Source: Thiorhodococcus drewsii AZ1
Lineage (GTDB): Bacteria; Pseudomonadota; Gammaproteobacteria; Chromatiales; Chromatiaceae
NCBI RefSeq assembly: GCF_000224065.1
Contig: NZ_AFWT01000002.1
Span: 124,001-188,000, forward strand
Direction of reading: 5' to 3'
DNA: 64,000 nucleotides
The position numbers were made by a program, and so were the translations under genes. Shown piece by piece: positions 47,132 through 56,127 of the stretch. The first letter of the stretch is position 1, and each line of letters starts with the position of its first letter. The notes beneath the pieces are model-generated. The model did no database searches and had not been told where the DNA came from. It was given only the letters and a program-made list of their open reading frames with translations.

Positions 47132-48108
47132 CTGCGCCCTCCCGTGGACCCAGCCACTCGACCGCCCCCCAACGCCAGCGCCAATGCCGGACCGACCGCA
47201 TCCTCGGTCGTGAGCGAGACCAGATGGGCCCGCTCACGTCGCGCCAGCTGCTCCAGACGGTCGCGCTGCTGGGCGAAATAATCCTCATAGGCGCGTCGCG
47301 CGGCAGCGCTGGTCAGGTCCAGAATGCCCCGCTCCTGCTCGGTCCACACCGGATAGCGGCCGGGAGGCGGCACGCTCGACTCGATCAGATCCTGGACCTG
47401 GACCAGGATGAGCTCGCTCCCAGACGTAATCTGGGATGCCCAGCCGCCACGCTCGGCCGAGAGCTCGGCAAAATCGCTGACGACGACCACCAGGCTGCCT
47501 GGACGCACCAGTCGCACCAAGTGCTCGGCGGCCGATTCGATCGAGGCATGGCCGCCGCCACTCTCGATGCCATTCGCAACGCGGGGCGCTGCGGCGAGAC
47601 GGTCGAGCAGCGGCAGCAGCGCGGTACCACGCGCGGCCGGACGGCGCTCCAGATGGCTCGATTCGTCGAAGACCAGACCACCGACCCGGTCGCCGCGGTC
47701 TGAGGCGGCCCATCCGAGCAATGCGGCAACCTGGGCGGCGATCACCGACTTGAAGGCGACACGGGTCCCGAAACGCATGCTGGATCCCTGGTCGATCAGC
47801 AACCACACGGGCCGCTCGCGCTCCTCGCGAAAGAGCTTCACATGAGGGACGCCGGCGCGTGCCGTCACGCGCCAGTCCATGTTGCGCGGATCGTCTCCGG
47901 GCTGATAGCGACGCGACTCGTCGAACTCCATCCCCCGTCCGCGAAAGCGCGAGAGATGGCCGCCGCTACGGGTCGCGAGCACCCGGCCGCGCGGAGCCAG
48001 ATCCAGACGCCGGGCCTGACCGCGCAGCGCGATCAGCTCCTGGAGCCCGATACGAATTCCGCGCGGCGGAGCGTCGCCACCGGAACGATTGCTGCTGAAG
48101 GGACTCAT
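47128..48108 (-). CDS. DUF58 domain protein
   Basis: 326 residues from the ATG at 48108 (MSPFSSNRSGGDAPPRGIRI). The DUF58 signature is the block FRGRGMEFDESRRYQPGDD followed by RNMDWRVTARAGVPHVKLF, then a VWA-like fold (VWLLIDQGSSMRFGT, LVVVVSDFAELS). DUF58 proteins accompany MoxR ATPases, probably as their substrate or adaptor. It is 13 bp after the MoxR gene and overlaps the next by ATGA. Confidence 0.92.
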   Translation of the reverse strand: MSPFSSNRSGGDAPPRGIRIGLQELIALRGQARRLDLAPRGRVLATRSGGHLSRFRGRGMEFDESRRYQPGDDPRNMDWRVTARAGVPHVKLFREERERPVWLLIDQGSSMRFGTRVAFKSVIAAQVAALLGWAASDRGDRVGGLVFDESSHLERRPAARGTALLPLLDRLAAAPRVANGIESGGGHASIESAAEHLVRLVRPGSLVVVVSDFAELSAERGGWASQITSGSELILVQVQDLIESSVPPPGRYPVWTEQERGILDLTSAAARRAYEDYFAQQRDRLEQLARRERAHLVSLTTEDAVGPALALALGGGRVAGSTGGRR

Positions 48109-48121
48109 GCGACGCGATCGA

Positions 48122-49147
48122 TCAAGGAGCAGGCACCCGCGCCAGGAGCGCGGCGATGAAGGCATCCGGGCTGTGACCGGCCGCCTCCGCCTCATAGGAC
48201 AGCAGTACGCGGTGACGCAGCACATCGGGCGCCAGCGTCTGAACGTCCTCGGGTGATACATAGTCGCGCCCGCTCAGCCAGGCCAACGCTCGCGAGCAGC
48301 GATCGAGCGCGATGGTGGCGCGCGGGCTGGCACCGAAACGCAGCCAACCGTCGAGATCCTGTGCATAGGCCCCCGGATTGCGGGTCGCCATCACCAGATG
48401 GACCAGATAGTCCTCGACCTCCGGGGCCATGTAGAGCCCCAGAATGGCCTGGCGCGCCGCGAAGACGTCGGACTGCGAGACCTCGACCCGGGAGGTTTCG
48501 GGTGGCTCGCCACGCGCCTCGTCCCGGGTCAAGCGCAGGATGGCACGCTCGGTCGCGAGATCGGGATAATCGACCCGTACGTGCAGCAAGAACCGGTCGA
48601 GCTGCGCCTCGGGCAAGGGATAGGTTCCCTCCTGCTCGATCGGGTTCTGGGTCGCCATCACCAGGAACAGCGGCGGCAAGGCATAGGTCTCGCGCCCCAC
48701 CGTGACCTGACGCTCGCCCATCGCCTCCAGCAAGGCCGACTGCACCTTGGCCGGCGCCCGGTTGACCTCGTCGGCCAGCAGCAGGTTGTGGAAGATGGGC
48801 CCGCGATCGAAGCGGAAGCTGCCGTCGTTGGGACGATAGATCTCGGTCCCGGTCAGGTCGGCCGGCAGCAGGTCGGGGGTGAACTGGATACGGTGAAAGT
48901 CGCCCTCCAGCCCCAGCGCCAACTGTTTGACGGCGGTCGTCTTGGCCAGACCGGGCGCGCCTTCCACCAGGAGGTGCCCGTCGGCCAGCAGCGCGATCAG
49001 CAGTCGATCGATGAGCGCGCGCTGGCCCAGGATGTTGCGCCCGATCTGTTCGCGTAGCGCGGAAAAGGTTTCAGCCAGCCCGCTCGCCCCGGTCTGTTTC
49101 CGCAGCGAGGGATTCGGCTGCGTCGTCTGTGTCTCGTCCAAGGTCAA
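48122..49147 (-). CDS. MoxR family AAA+ ATPase
   Basis: First gene of the Bat operon; MoxR ATPases act as chaperone-like remodelers of VWA partner proteins. The 341-residue form starting with TTG at 49147 has a GGAG six bases upstream; a further TTG at 49189 extends the frame by 14 codons. Motifs: EGAPGLAKTTAVKQLALG (Walker A), LLADEVNRAPAKVQSALLEA (Walker B), VMATQNPIEQEGTYPLPEAQ (sensor 1) and GASPRATIALDRCSRALA (sensor 2). Confidence 0.94.
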   Translation of the reverse strand: MTLDETQTTQPNPSLRKQTGASGLAETFSALREQIGRNILGQRALIDRLLIALLADGHLLVEGAPGLAKTTAVKQLALGLEGDFHRIQFTPDLLPADLTGTEIYRPNDGSFRFDRGPIFHNLLLADEVNRAPAKVQSALLEAMGERQVTVGRETYALPPLFLVMATQNPIEQEGTYPLPEAQLDRFLLHVRVDYPDLATERAILRLTRDEARGEPPETSRVEVSQSDVFAARQAILGLYMAPEVEDYLVHLVMATRNPGAYAQDLDGWLRFGASPRATIALDRCSRALAWLSGRDYVSPEDVQTLAPDVLRHRVLLSYEAEAAGHSPDAFIAALLARVPAP

Positions 49148-49348
49148 GTCGATCTCCGTTGTACCAAAAGAGCGATCGGCCTCCAGCAACCGGCCGCCAA
49201 CCTTGCGGCGGCACTGCCTCCGGCCTTGCTGGAGGCGGGCATCTGGAAGCGGAAGACGCTCATCTATTGTCGATGTCGAACTCGACGCCTTCGGCCGTCG
49301 GTTGGGAATACAGTTCCAGATTCGGCGGTCTATGTCCGTTAAATCTTG

Positions 49349-50053
49349 TTAATCGTGAGGGCTTGGCCAGATTCGGACGAGGTGTTCGAGCAGGTCGCCC
49401 GGACGCTCCAGCAGACAATCGGGGCCTGCCGAGGCGAGTCCCTCTGGCGCGGTGTAACCCCATGATACGGCAGCGAATCCGGCGCCGACATCGCGCGCGG
49501 CATCCAGGTCGCGCAGCTCATCGCCGACATAGATCAGATCGGCGGCCCGAATGCCCTCGCGCCGGATCAGACCACGCAAGGCCCGCGCCTTGCTGAAGAG
49601 CCCGGTGCCGCCGATGACGACGTCGAACTGGTTCAGACCATAACGGGCGACATAGTCGCGCAGACTGGATTCGGCGTTGGAGGACAGCAGACCGAGCCGG
49701 TAGCCGCGTCGATCGAGTTCGAGGAGGAGCTCGGGCACGCCCTCGACCGGAGGCGTCTCCATCAGCTCGGCACGCATGGCGGCACGCATGCGTCTGGCGA
49801 GCTGGGGTACGCGATACAGGGGCACGCCGAGGATGCGGATCACGTCGCGGACATGCATCCCGCGCATATCCTGGAGCTGTTCCCGAGTCAGGTCACCGCA
49901 GCCGAAGGCGGGACCGACCGACTGCAACGCATTGAAGGCGGCATCGAAGCTGTAGACCAGGGTTCCATCGAAATCGAAACAAATCTGAGGCAAGGCAAGA
50001 CTCTGAAACAGAGGTCGGGTGGACACCGAACCCACCCGACCGAAGCGACACAT
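49349..50053 (-). CDS. HAD-superfamily phosphatase (phosphoglycolate phosphatase-like)
   Basis: 234-residue HAD hydrolase: motif I ICFDFDGTLVYSFDAAFNAL, motif II LGLLSSNAES, Lys of motif III in GLFSKARALRG, and motif IV IYVGDELRDLDAARDVGAG. An alpha-helical C1 cap lies between motifs I and II, as in Gph/PGP enzymes. The substrate cannot be told from sequence. It begins 5 bp after the SPFH gene at 50059-50949, so it is probably co-transcribed. Confidence 0.88.
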   Translation of the reverse strand: MCRFGRVGSVSTRPLFQSLALPQICFDFDGTLVYSFDAAFNALQSVGPAFGCGDLTREQLQDMRGMHVRDVIRILGVPLYRVPQLARRMRAAMRAELMETPPVEGVPELLLELDRRGYRLGLLSSNAESSLRDYVARYGLNQFDVVIGGTGLFSKARALRGLIRREGIRAADLIYVGDELRDLDAARDVGAGFAAVSWGYTAPEGLASAGPDCLLERPGDLLEHLVRIWPSPHD

Positions 50054-50058
50054 CGACC

Positions 50059-50949
50059 CTATGGGCCGACCTGAACCAGGATTTCCGAACCGCTCGGCAA
50101 CACCTCGACTGCCGCGCCGGACTGGATGAGCTGCTCGGTCTCCATCACCTCCATCACGGCATCCAGCACCTCCGAATCCTTCTGGGCGATGGCGTTCAGC
50201 GCATCGCCGACGATCGCTGGACGCGCCGCAGCAGCCTCGGCCATCTTCTGGGAGACCTTGAAAGCGGTCTGACTCTTGATGAGGCCGACCCGGTTCTCGC
50301 CGTCCTGCTTCATGGCGCTGGTCACCTGCACCAGACGCTTGACCACCTTTTCGGTGATGTTATCGACCATCTGGCGATCGGTGAAGGCGACCTTGCGGAT
50401 ATAGACCGAACCGAGCTTGTAACCCCATTGCTCGGACAGTGGCGAGACCGTCACCCGCACCCGGCGGCTGAGCTGATGGCGATCCTCCAGCATCTTGTCC
50501 ATCTCCAGGTTGCTCAGGGTCGAGATGGTGGAGCTGGCCACATTGGCCTGAAGCGAGGACTCGGGATTGGCGTTGCGGAACAGATAGGAGACCGGATCGC
50601 TGACCTGCATCTCGTACCAAATGCCCACACCCATGGGCGTGCCCTCCTCCGAGTTGACCATCTGGTCGCGCAGATAATGCTGACGCAGCGTGGTCGGAAC
50701 GCGATACAGCTTGCCGAAGAAGGGTACCAGTAGCGCCTTGACCCCGAAATGGGCCAGCGGAAAACGCAGCCCCGGTTCGTCCAGGGTACCGATGACCTTG
50801 CCGAACAGGGTGAAGACCTGTGCCTGGCGTTCGACAACGACCGCGTACAGACCCAGGATTCGGGCAATGGCGAGCAACACTGGGATGTAGACGACGCCGA
50901 GCACGAAGGCGATGACCACACCGATCGAGCTATCCAGATCGAGAAACAT
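50059..50949 (-). CDS. SPFH/Band 7 membrane protein (slipin-like)
   Basis: 296 residues: an N-terminal membrane segment (IGVVIAFVLGVVYIPVLLAI), an SPFH/Band 7 domain (about 30-220; VVVERQAQVFTLFGKVIGTL, VNSEEGTPMGVGIWYEM) and a short helical tail (AIAQKDSEVLDAVMEVMETE). Expected to oligomerise at the inner membrane as a scaffold. It lies 21 bp after a second SPFH gene, indicating a hetero-oligomeric pair in the manner of HflK/HflC, though it is not HflK/C by sequence. Confidence 0.88.
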   Translation of the reverse strand: MFLDLDSSIGVVIAFVLGVVYIPVLLAIARILGLYAVVVERQAQVFTLFGKVIGTLDEPGLRFPLAHFGVKALLVPFFGKLYRVPTTLRQHYLRDQMVNSEEGTPMGVGIWYEMQVSDPVSYLFRNANPESSLQANVASSTISTLSNLEMDKMLEDRHQLSRRVRVTVSPLSEQWGYKLGSVYIRKVAFTDRQMVDNITEKVVKRLVQVTSAMKQDGENRVGLIKSQTAFKVSQKMAEAAAARPAIVGDALNAIAQKDSEVLDAVMEVMETEQLIQSGAAVEVLPSGSEILVQVGP

Positions 50950-50970
50950 GACGACCTCCGGGTGCTGGAA

Positions 50971-51954
50971 TCAGCGGAACGCCGATGTGGTTTGAATGAT
51001 GCGAGCGGCCTTGCCGAGCAACGGCACGCGCAAATTGCGCACATAGCCCCTCAGGGCATCCGGCCCGCCACTGGTCTTGATCCGCAGCAGGGTTTCGGCC
51101 AGCTCCTTGAGCGGTGCCACCTCGGCCTGGGCGTTGTTGCGTGCGATCTCCACGGCGCGCGTGCTCATGGTGATCTGCTGTTCGGCATCGGCGCGCGCGG
51201 TACTGATGTCGGCCGCGACCTGATTGCGGGTGGTATTGATGGCCGAAAGCGCCCGATCCACCTCGGGCGGCGGGTCGATCTGGGTGATGAGCGCCGCGTC
51301 CAGCTCGATCCCATAGCGTGCCCAGGTCGAGCGGCATTGCTGTTCCATGTAATCGTTCAGTAGCGGCAGATTCTTGCGCAGGTCGTTGATTGAAACGCCC
51401 TCGGACAACTCGGGCGCGCTGCCGGCATCCGAGGTCTCCGGATCGGCAACCAGGCTCGCCCCCTTGGGGTCGACGAAGTTGGCGATACGCTCGCGCAGCA
51501 CCGAGATGAAATAGCCCATGACGTGCTCAAGCGGACTGTCCACGCCAAAAAAATAGGCATAGAGATTTTTCTCGGAGACCCGGAAGCGGATCTGGCCGCC
51601 CACGCCGGTGGTGAGGTTGTCCTTGGTCACGGCCTCGACGGTCATCTGTGTCTTGGTCGGATCCCAGGTCAGATCGATCGCCTGGGTGACGACACGGACC
51701 TTATGGACCTCTTGCCAAGGCCATTTGAAATAGGGCCCGCCGGGACTGATGGTACGCAGACGCGGAAAGCGGTAGCGCTCCTGCTCCTCCGCGTTCAGCG
51801 AATCGTCCTGGACCATGACCTTACCGAGTCGCTGGGCGCGACCGAAGGAGGTGATGATGGCGCGTTCGTCCGGTTTGACGGTGTAGAAGGCGCGGATGAA
51901 GACCTTATAGACGAGATAGAACGCCAGGCCGAAGAGAAAAGCGGTCACATACAT
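50971..51954 (-). CDS. SPFH/Band 7 membrane protein
   Basis: 327 residues from the ATG at 51954, which has GGAG nine bases upstream (an open frame extends further but is not conserved). N-terminal membrane helix (VTAFLFGLAFYLVYKVFI), SPFH domain from DERAIITSFGRAQRLGK to about residue 235, and a coiled-coil tail (ADISTARADAEQQITMSTRA). The region after ISPGGPYFKWPWQEVHKV resembles stomatin-type proteins. Paired with the downstream SPFH gene. Confidence 0.88.
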   Translation of the reverse strand: MYVTAFLFGLAFYLVYKVFIRAFYTVKPDERAIITSFGRAQRLGKVMVQDDSLNAEEQERYRFPRLRTISPGGPYFKWPWQEVHKVRVVTQAIDLTWDPTKTQMTVEAVTKDNLTTGVGGQIRFRVSEKNLYAYFFGVDSPLEHVMGYFISVLRERIANFVDPKGASLVADPETSDAGSAPELSEGVSINDLRKNLPLLNDYMEQQCRSTWARYGIELDAALITQIDPPPEVDRALSAINTTRNQVAADISTARADAEQQITMSTRAVEIARNNAQAEVAPLKELAETLLRIKTSGGPDALRGYVRNLRVPLLGKAARIIQTTSAFR

Positions 51955-52059
51955 GAGCTCTCCTGGTGCGATAGACGGAAAGGCAATCCAATGGTACAGC
52001 CTGCGCGCGCCTCCCGCCGATCGCATCAGGCCGCCATGCCGGCACGCCCCAGTTCGGGG

Positions 52060-52713
52060 TCAGTCGCTCTTAAATCCGGCGGCGGCGTGGCTCCCATCGC
52101 AAAAGGGCTTGTTCTTGGAGGCCCCGCAGCGACACAGAAAGACATTCTCGCCCTGCCAGGCGACGCGCCCAGAGCCCGCCTGGATCGTCAGCTTGCCCTC
52201 GACCTGCACCGGGCCATCCTTGATGGAGCGCACCACCACCGGACCTCCGGTCGACTGCAATCCGCGACCACGGTCGCCGACCGCGCCGCCGTCCCTGAAA
52301 CCGGCGCCCTCGTGACTGCCGTCGCAGAAGGGTTTGTTCTTGGAGGCCCCGCAGCGACAGATGGCCGCGCGCGTGCGCACACCGGGCATGTCATCGGGCG
52401 CGTTCTCGATCTGGATGTCGCCCGTCAGATAGTAGGGACCATCGCTGGCGATCATCAGCCGGTTCTCGGTCGGCGGGGATTCGGGTTCGCCAGACTTGTC
52501 TCGATAGGTGAGCGCACCGCTCGGACATCGCTCGACCACCTCGCGCACCTCCGCCTTGGTCACGGCGTCCGGGAGGCACCAAGGCTCGCGCCCGCCGACG
52601 AAGAGATCGCCCTTCGCCTTGCCGCACTCGCCGACATGGATGCAGAGCCGACTGTCCCAGCGAACATCAATCTCTTCGCCCGGAAAATCGACACAGGTTT
52701 GTTCGTCGCTCAT
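52060..52713 (-). CDS. Iron-sulfur protein with one divergent [4Fe-4S] domain and two CDGSH domains
   Basis: 217 residues. The N-terminal part (about 20-70) is a Fer4_19/DUF1271 mono-cluster domain with Cys in LCIHVGECGKAKG, EPWCLPDAV and ERCPSGALTYR. Two CDGSH [2Fe-2S] domains follow, each reading CRCGASKNKPFCDGSH: one near residue 118, one near 194, with an insert of about 60 residues between. Clusters with one His ligand are redox-tunable. The biological role is unknown; a redox or Fe-S transfer function is inferred. Confidence 0.92.
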   Translation of the reverse strand: MSDEQTCVDFPGEEIDVRWDSRLCIHVGECGKAKGDLFVGGREPWCLPDAVTKAEVREVVERCPSGALTYRDKSGEPESPPTENRLMIASDGPYYLTGDIQIENAPDDMPGVRTRAAICRCGASKNKPFCDGSHEGAGFRDGGAVGDRGRGLQSTGGPVVVRSIKDGPVQVEGKLTIQAGSGRVAWQGENVFLCRCGASKNKPFCDGSHAAAGFKSD

Positions 52714-53044
52714 GGTTCTGTCCTCTTGGCATGATCCTAAAGATTAGGCGCAGTCGAACCCGCAAAGGACGAGAAAATGGGGGTTCCAATTGGCCCGTTG
52801 CGGACAATCGCTGCATGAAGGGCTCGGTCCATCAGCTTGGGGCGGATCGAGCAGAATCCACGACGGCCGCCCTCCCTGCGCGATTGAACTTCCGAGAGCT
52901 TGCCCTATCCCATGGGTCATATGCATCGCCAGTCGTATCGGCACTTCAACGCGCTCCATCGACGCAGAGAATGACGCCGACGGGGCGCTCTCGGACCGGC
53001 ACTACCCCGGCCCAAGACTCCGCTAACCCACTGGAGATGAGGCT
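52714..53044. other. Intergenic region, nothing recognised
   Basis: 331 bp between the divergent CDGSH and DUF2189 genes. It must hold promoters for one or both, but I see no clear boxes, repeats, RNA genes or conserved frames. GGAGATGAGGCT in front of 53045 provides the Shine-Dalgarno for the DUF2189 gene. Confidence 0.4.
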
Positions 53045-53821
53045 ATGAGATCACAGACAGTCCGCTCGTCACGTCCACTGCTCGACGGCGCCCCCTCCGT
53101 GCATCACATCGAGATCGACGAGCCGCTCGACTGGCTCAAACAGGGAGTCGCCACCTTCGCCCAAGCACCGGGACACAGCCTGCTCTACGGCACGCTCTTC
53201 GCCCTCGCCTGCTGGGGTTCGATCGGGCTCACCTGGTCCATGCCCTGGTTTGCCCTCGCCTTCCTCACCGGACTCATGTTGCTCGGCCCCTTTCTGGCGG
53301 CCGGACTCTACGTGGCCGCACGCCAGCAGGAGTCAGGACAATCCGTGAGCATTCGCGACAGCCTGAATCTGCTCTGGCTCAGACGCACCAATCTGAGTCT
53401 CTTCGTGCTCTTTCTGGGTCTGATCACCGCCGCCTGGATCAGGCTTTCCGCTCTGCTGTTCGCGATCCAGTTCGACGCACTGTCGCCCAGCATCGACAGC
53501 TATCTGGGCATGTTTTCGGGTCATTTCGACCCCTTGATCGCCGGATTCTTCCTCGGTATCGGACTCCTTCTCGCCATCACCGTCTTCGCCACCAGCGCCC
53601 TCGCCATCCCCATGATCCTGGACCGGGACGTCGATCCGATAACCGCCATCAACACCAGCCTACGCGCCTTCGCCATCAACTGGCCGGGCATGCTGGTTTG
53701 GGCGGCGAGCATCGTCACACTAAGTGGAACCGGCATCCTCACCGGATTCATCGGCATGGTCGCCCTCTTCCCGCTGCTCGGCTATGCAACCTGGCACAGC
53801 TATCGCCGTATGGTCGCTTGA
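53045..53821 (+). CDS. DUF2189 family integral membrane protein
   Basis: 258 residues with about six hydrophobic segments, for example LLYGTLFALACWGSIGLTWS, FLTGLMLLGPFLAAGLYVAA and GFFLGIGLLLAITVFATSAL. DUF2189 proteins are found near cytochrome or Nap genes in some species, but the function is unknown. Shine-Dalgarno GGAGATGAG lies just ahead of the ATG. The 3-prime end overlaps the convergent amidohydrolase gene by 22 bp. Confidence 0.87.
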   Translation: MRSQTVRSSRPLLDGAPSVHHIEIDEPLDWLKQGVATFAQAPGHSLLYGTLFALACWGSIGLTWSMPWFALAFLTGLMLLGPFLAAGLYVAARQQESGQSVSIRDSLNLLWLRRTNLSLFVLFLGLITAAWIRLSALLFAIQFDALSPSIDSYLGMFSGHFDPLIAGFFLGIGLLLAITVFATSALAIPMILDRDVDPITAINTSLRAFAINWPGMLVWAASIVTLSGTGILTGFIGMVALFPLLGYATWHSYRRMVA

Positions 53822-54582
53822 CCAGGCGAACCCCGTTCTTTTGAATAGAAATCCGAGGCGTTCTCCCACAGGACCAACCTGGCCCCCTCCTCGCCGAGCA
53901 CGTCGATCACCAGTGACAGATCCGCGTTCAAGAAGGGACGCGGTGCCCGCGTCGAGGGAAGGTCGGTCCCGAACATGAGCGCCCTCGGATTGCTCCTGTG
54001 GATCGCGAGCAAGGCGTCTCCAACATCGAAATCAACCCGGCCAAAGCCGCTCGCCTTGACCCGAACGCCCTGCTCGACGAGACGCAGAAGACGCGGCAGC
54101 CCTCGCTTGGACAGCCCCAGATGATCGATACTCACGACGGAAAGACGTCGCAAAAGCGGCTCCAGATCGGACAGGTCACCCGTATCCGCATAGACTTCGC
54201 TATGCCATCCGACCAGATCATGGACACGCGCTGCCAGCGACTCGACCGTCCGCAGGGACATCGACCCGCCGCGTCTCAGGTTGAAACGCAGACCCCGAAT
54301 GCCCCGTGCATCGAGGCGCTTGATCGCCCGCTCGGAGACAGTCGCCGGAAGCTGAGTAACGCCAACAAACCCCGGACCGAGCCGTTCCAGCGCCGCAAGC
54401 AGATAGCCCTGATCGAACCGTTGAAACGAACCGGACACGACCGCTCCACCAACCACACCCAGAGACGCGGCGCGATCCAAATAGTCGCCGACTCCGAAAG
54501 GCTCGGGTACAAATCCCGCATTGGCCCACAGCGGAAAATTCGGATCGATGATATGGAAATGCGCGTCGAAGATCTTTCGCAT
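53800..54582 (-). CDS. Amidohydrolase family protein (Amidohydro_2)
   Basis: 260-residue TIM-barrel hydrolase of the PF04909 type: metal-binding HxH in FDAHFHIIDPNFPLWA, GIRGLRFNLRRGG, VSIDHLGLSKRGLPRL and the late Asp in LMFGTDLPSTRAPRPF. Sequence neighbours include 2-pyrone-4,6-dicarboxylate lactonase-like and decarboxylase-like proteins; the substrate here is not predictable. It converges on DUF2189 and starts 33 bp from the divergent DUF4139 gene. Confidence 0.87.
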   Translation of the reverse strand: MRKIFDAHFHIIDPNFPLWANAGFVPEPFGVGDYLDRAASLGVVGGAVVSGSFQRFDQGYLLAALERLGPGFVGVTQLPATVSERAIKRLDARGIRGLRFNLRRGGSMSLRTVESLAARVHDLVGWHSEVYADTGDLSDLEPLLRRLSVVSIDHLGLSKRGLPRLLRLVEQGVRVKASGFGRVDFDVGDALLAIHRSNPRALMFGTDLPSTRAPRPFLNADLSLVIDVLGEEGARLVLWENASDFYSKERGSPGQATIRR

Positions 54583-54615
54583 GCCCGCCCCCTACCACAG
54601 ATCAATGAGGACATG

Positions 54616-56091
54616 ATGAACCGCAAACGCCCAGCCTTCTCTCCCGCCCAACCACGCTATAGGTTACATGCAGCAGTGTCGCTCGCGGCCTTGGCCCTCG
54701 GCCTCTTCAGCTCCACAGGAATCGCAATGGATCAGGAACGCCGTGTCGAGGACTCGGCCCAGCAGGGGCTGGCCGTCACCATCTACAACCAGGATCTCGC
54801 ACTGATCAAGGATCAGCGCCAGGTCACGCTGGAGCACGGCGAGAACCGGCTCGCCTGGCGCCAGGTCTCCGCACACATTCGCCCCGAGACTGCTCTACTG
54901 ACCTCGGTCTCGGAGGACGTGGGCCTGACCCTGCTGGAACAGAACTTCGACTACGACCTGCTCACACCCCAGAGCTTGCTGAAAAAATATGTCGGACGGA
55001 AGGTCGAGGTCGTGCGTACCAACGACGCGGGCGAACGCACCACCGAGTCGGCCACCCTGCTCGCAGTCAATGATGGTCCCGTGCTGCGCTATGCCGACCG
55101 CATCGAGACGCAGGTCGTTGGACATCTCGCCTTTCCCGATGTCCCGGACGATCTACGCGACGAGCCGACGCTGGTGCTGCACCTGAGGGCCTCCGAGGCG
55201 GGCGAGCGCGATCTGCAGCTCTCCTATCTGACCTCGGGTCTGTCCTGGAAGGCGGACTATGTCGCCGATCTGAGTCAGGACGAGCGCACCATGGATTTGA
55301 GCGGTTGGGTCACGCTCACCAACGCCAGCGGTATCGCCCTCCGCCAGGCGCAAATCCAGCTGGTGGCCGGCGAGGTCAATCAGGTCAGCAACGAACATCC
55401 GATGCCGTTGATGCGCAGCAAGATGGCCATGGCAGCGGCGGCGCCCATGCCCGAGGAAGAGGCGCTCGCCGAATATCACCTCTACACCCTGCCCCGACAG
55501 ACCGACATTCTGAATCAACAGACCAAGCAGGTCGCGCTGCTCAGCGCCAGCCAAATACCCGTGACCAAGGAGCTGGTCGTTCGCGGCCAGCCCTATGCCT
55601 ATCAGTCCAAGACTGGAGACGGCTGGAGCAAACTCGCGGTGGAGTCCTTGCTCAAATTCGTCAACCGCGATGGCTCGCTCGGGATTCCGCTGCCCAAGGG
55701 GGTGATTCGGGTCTACACCAAGGACAGCCAGGGACATGCCCAATTCATTGGCGAGGACGGGATCGACCACACCCCGAAGAACGAGACCGTAGCGCTCAAG
55801 CTGGGCGAGAGCTTCGATGTCACCGCACGCCGCAAACAGACCGCCTTCAAAAAGCTATCCGGATCCTCGGCCTATAACTACGCCTACGAGGCAAGCTTCG
55901 AGATGGAACTCAAGAACGCCAAGCCGACACCGGCCAAGGTCCGGGTCATCGAAACCCTGCCGGGCGATTGGGACATCCTCAAGGAAAGTCAGCCCCACAC
56001 CAAGGAGGCGTCCAACCTGGCCTCTTGGGTAGTCGAGGTTCCAGCCGACGGGGGCACGACGCTCAGTTGGCGCACTCAGGTCCGATTCTGA
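54616..56091 (+). CDS. DUF4139 domain protein, exported
   Basis: 491 residues with a signal peptide (LHAAVSLAALALGLFSSTGI) and a DUF4139 region (QLSYLTSGLSWKADYVADLS, ESLLKFVNRDGSLGIPLPKG) of unknown function, preceded by an alpha/beta N-terminal part (GLAVTIYNQDLALIKDQRQV). I used the ATG at 54616, which is at proper distance from GAGG; the ATG at 54613 is too close. The frame is open far upstream, opposite the amidohydrolase gene, but that is an artefact of the other strand. Confidence 0.88.
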   Translation: MNRKRPAFSPAQPRYRLHAAVSLAALALGLFSSTGIAMDQERRVEDSAQQGLAVTIYNQDLALIKDQRQVTLEHGENRLAWRQVSAHIRPETALLTSVSEDVGLTLLEQNFDYDLLTPQSLLKKYVGRKVEVVRTNDAGERTTESATLLAVNDGPVLRYADRIETQVVGHLAFPDVPDDLRDEPTLVLHLRASEAGERDLQLSYLTSGLSWKADYVADLSQDERTMDLSGWVTLTNASGIALRQAQIQLVAGEVNQVSNEHPMPLMRSKMAMAAAAPMPEEEALAEYHLYTLPRQTDILNQQTKQVALLSASQIPVTKELVVRGQPYAYQSKTGDGWSKLAVESLLKFVNRDGSLGIPLPKGVIRVYTKDSQGHAQFIGEDGIDHTPKNETVALKLGESFDVTARRKQTAFKKLSGSSAYNYAYEASFEMELKNAKPTPAKVRVIETLPGDWDILKESQPHTKEASNLASWVVEVPADGGTTLSWRTQVRF

Positions 56092-56127
56092 TCCGCGACA
56101 CCTCTGTCAGACCGGCTCCAGGTGCCA

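Noticed and set aside
53998-54612. Upstream extension of the DUF4139 frame by about 200 codons
   Set aside because: The extension lies antisense to the amidohydrolase gene, has no domain, and the signal peptide and Shine-Dalgarno place the start at 54616.
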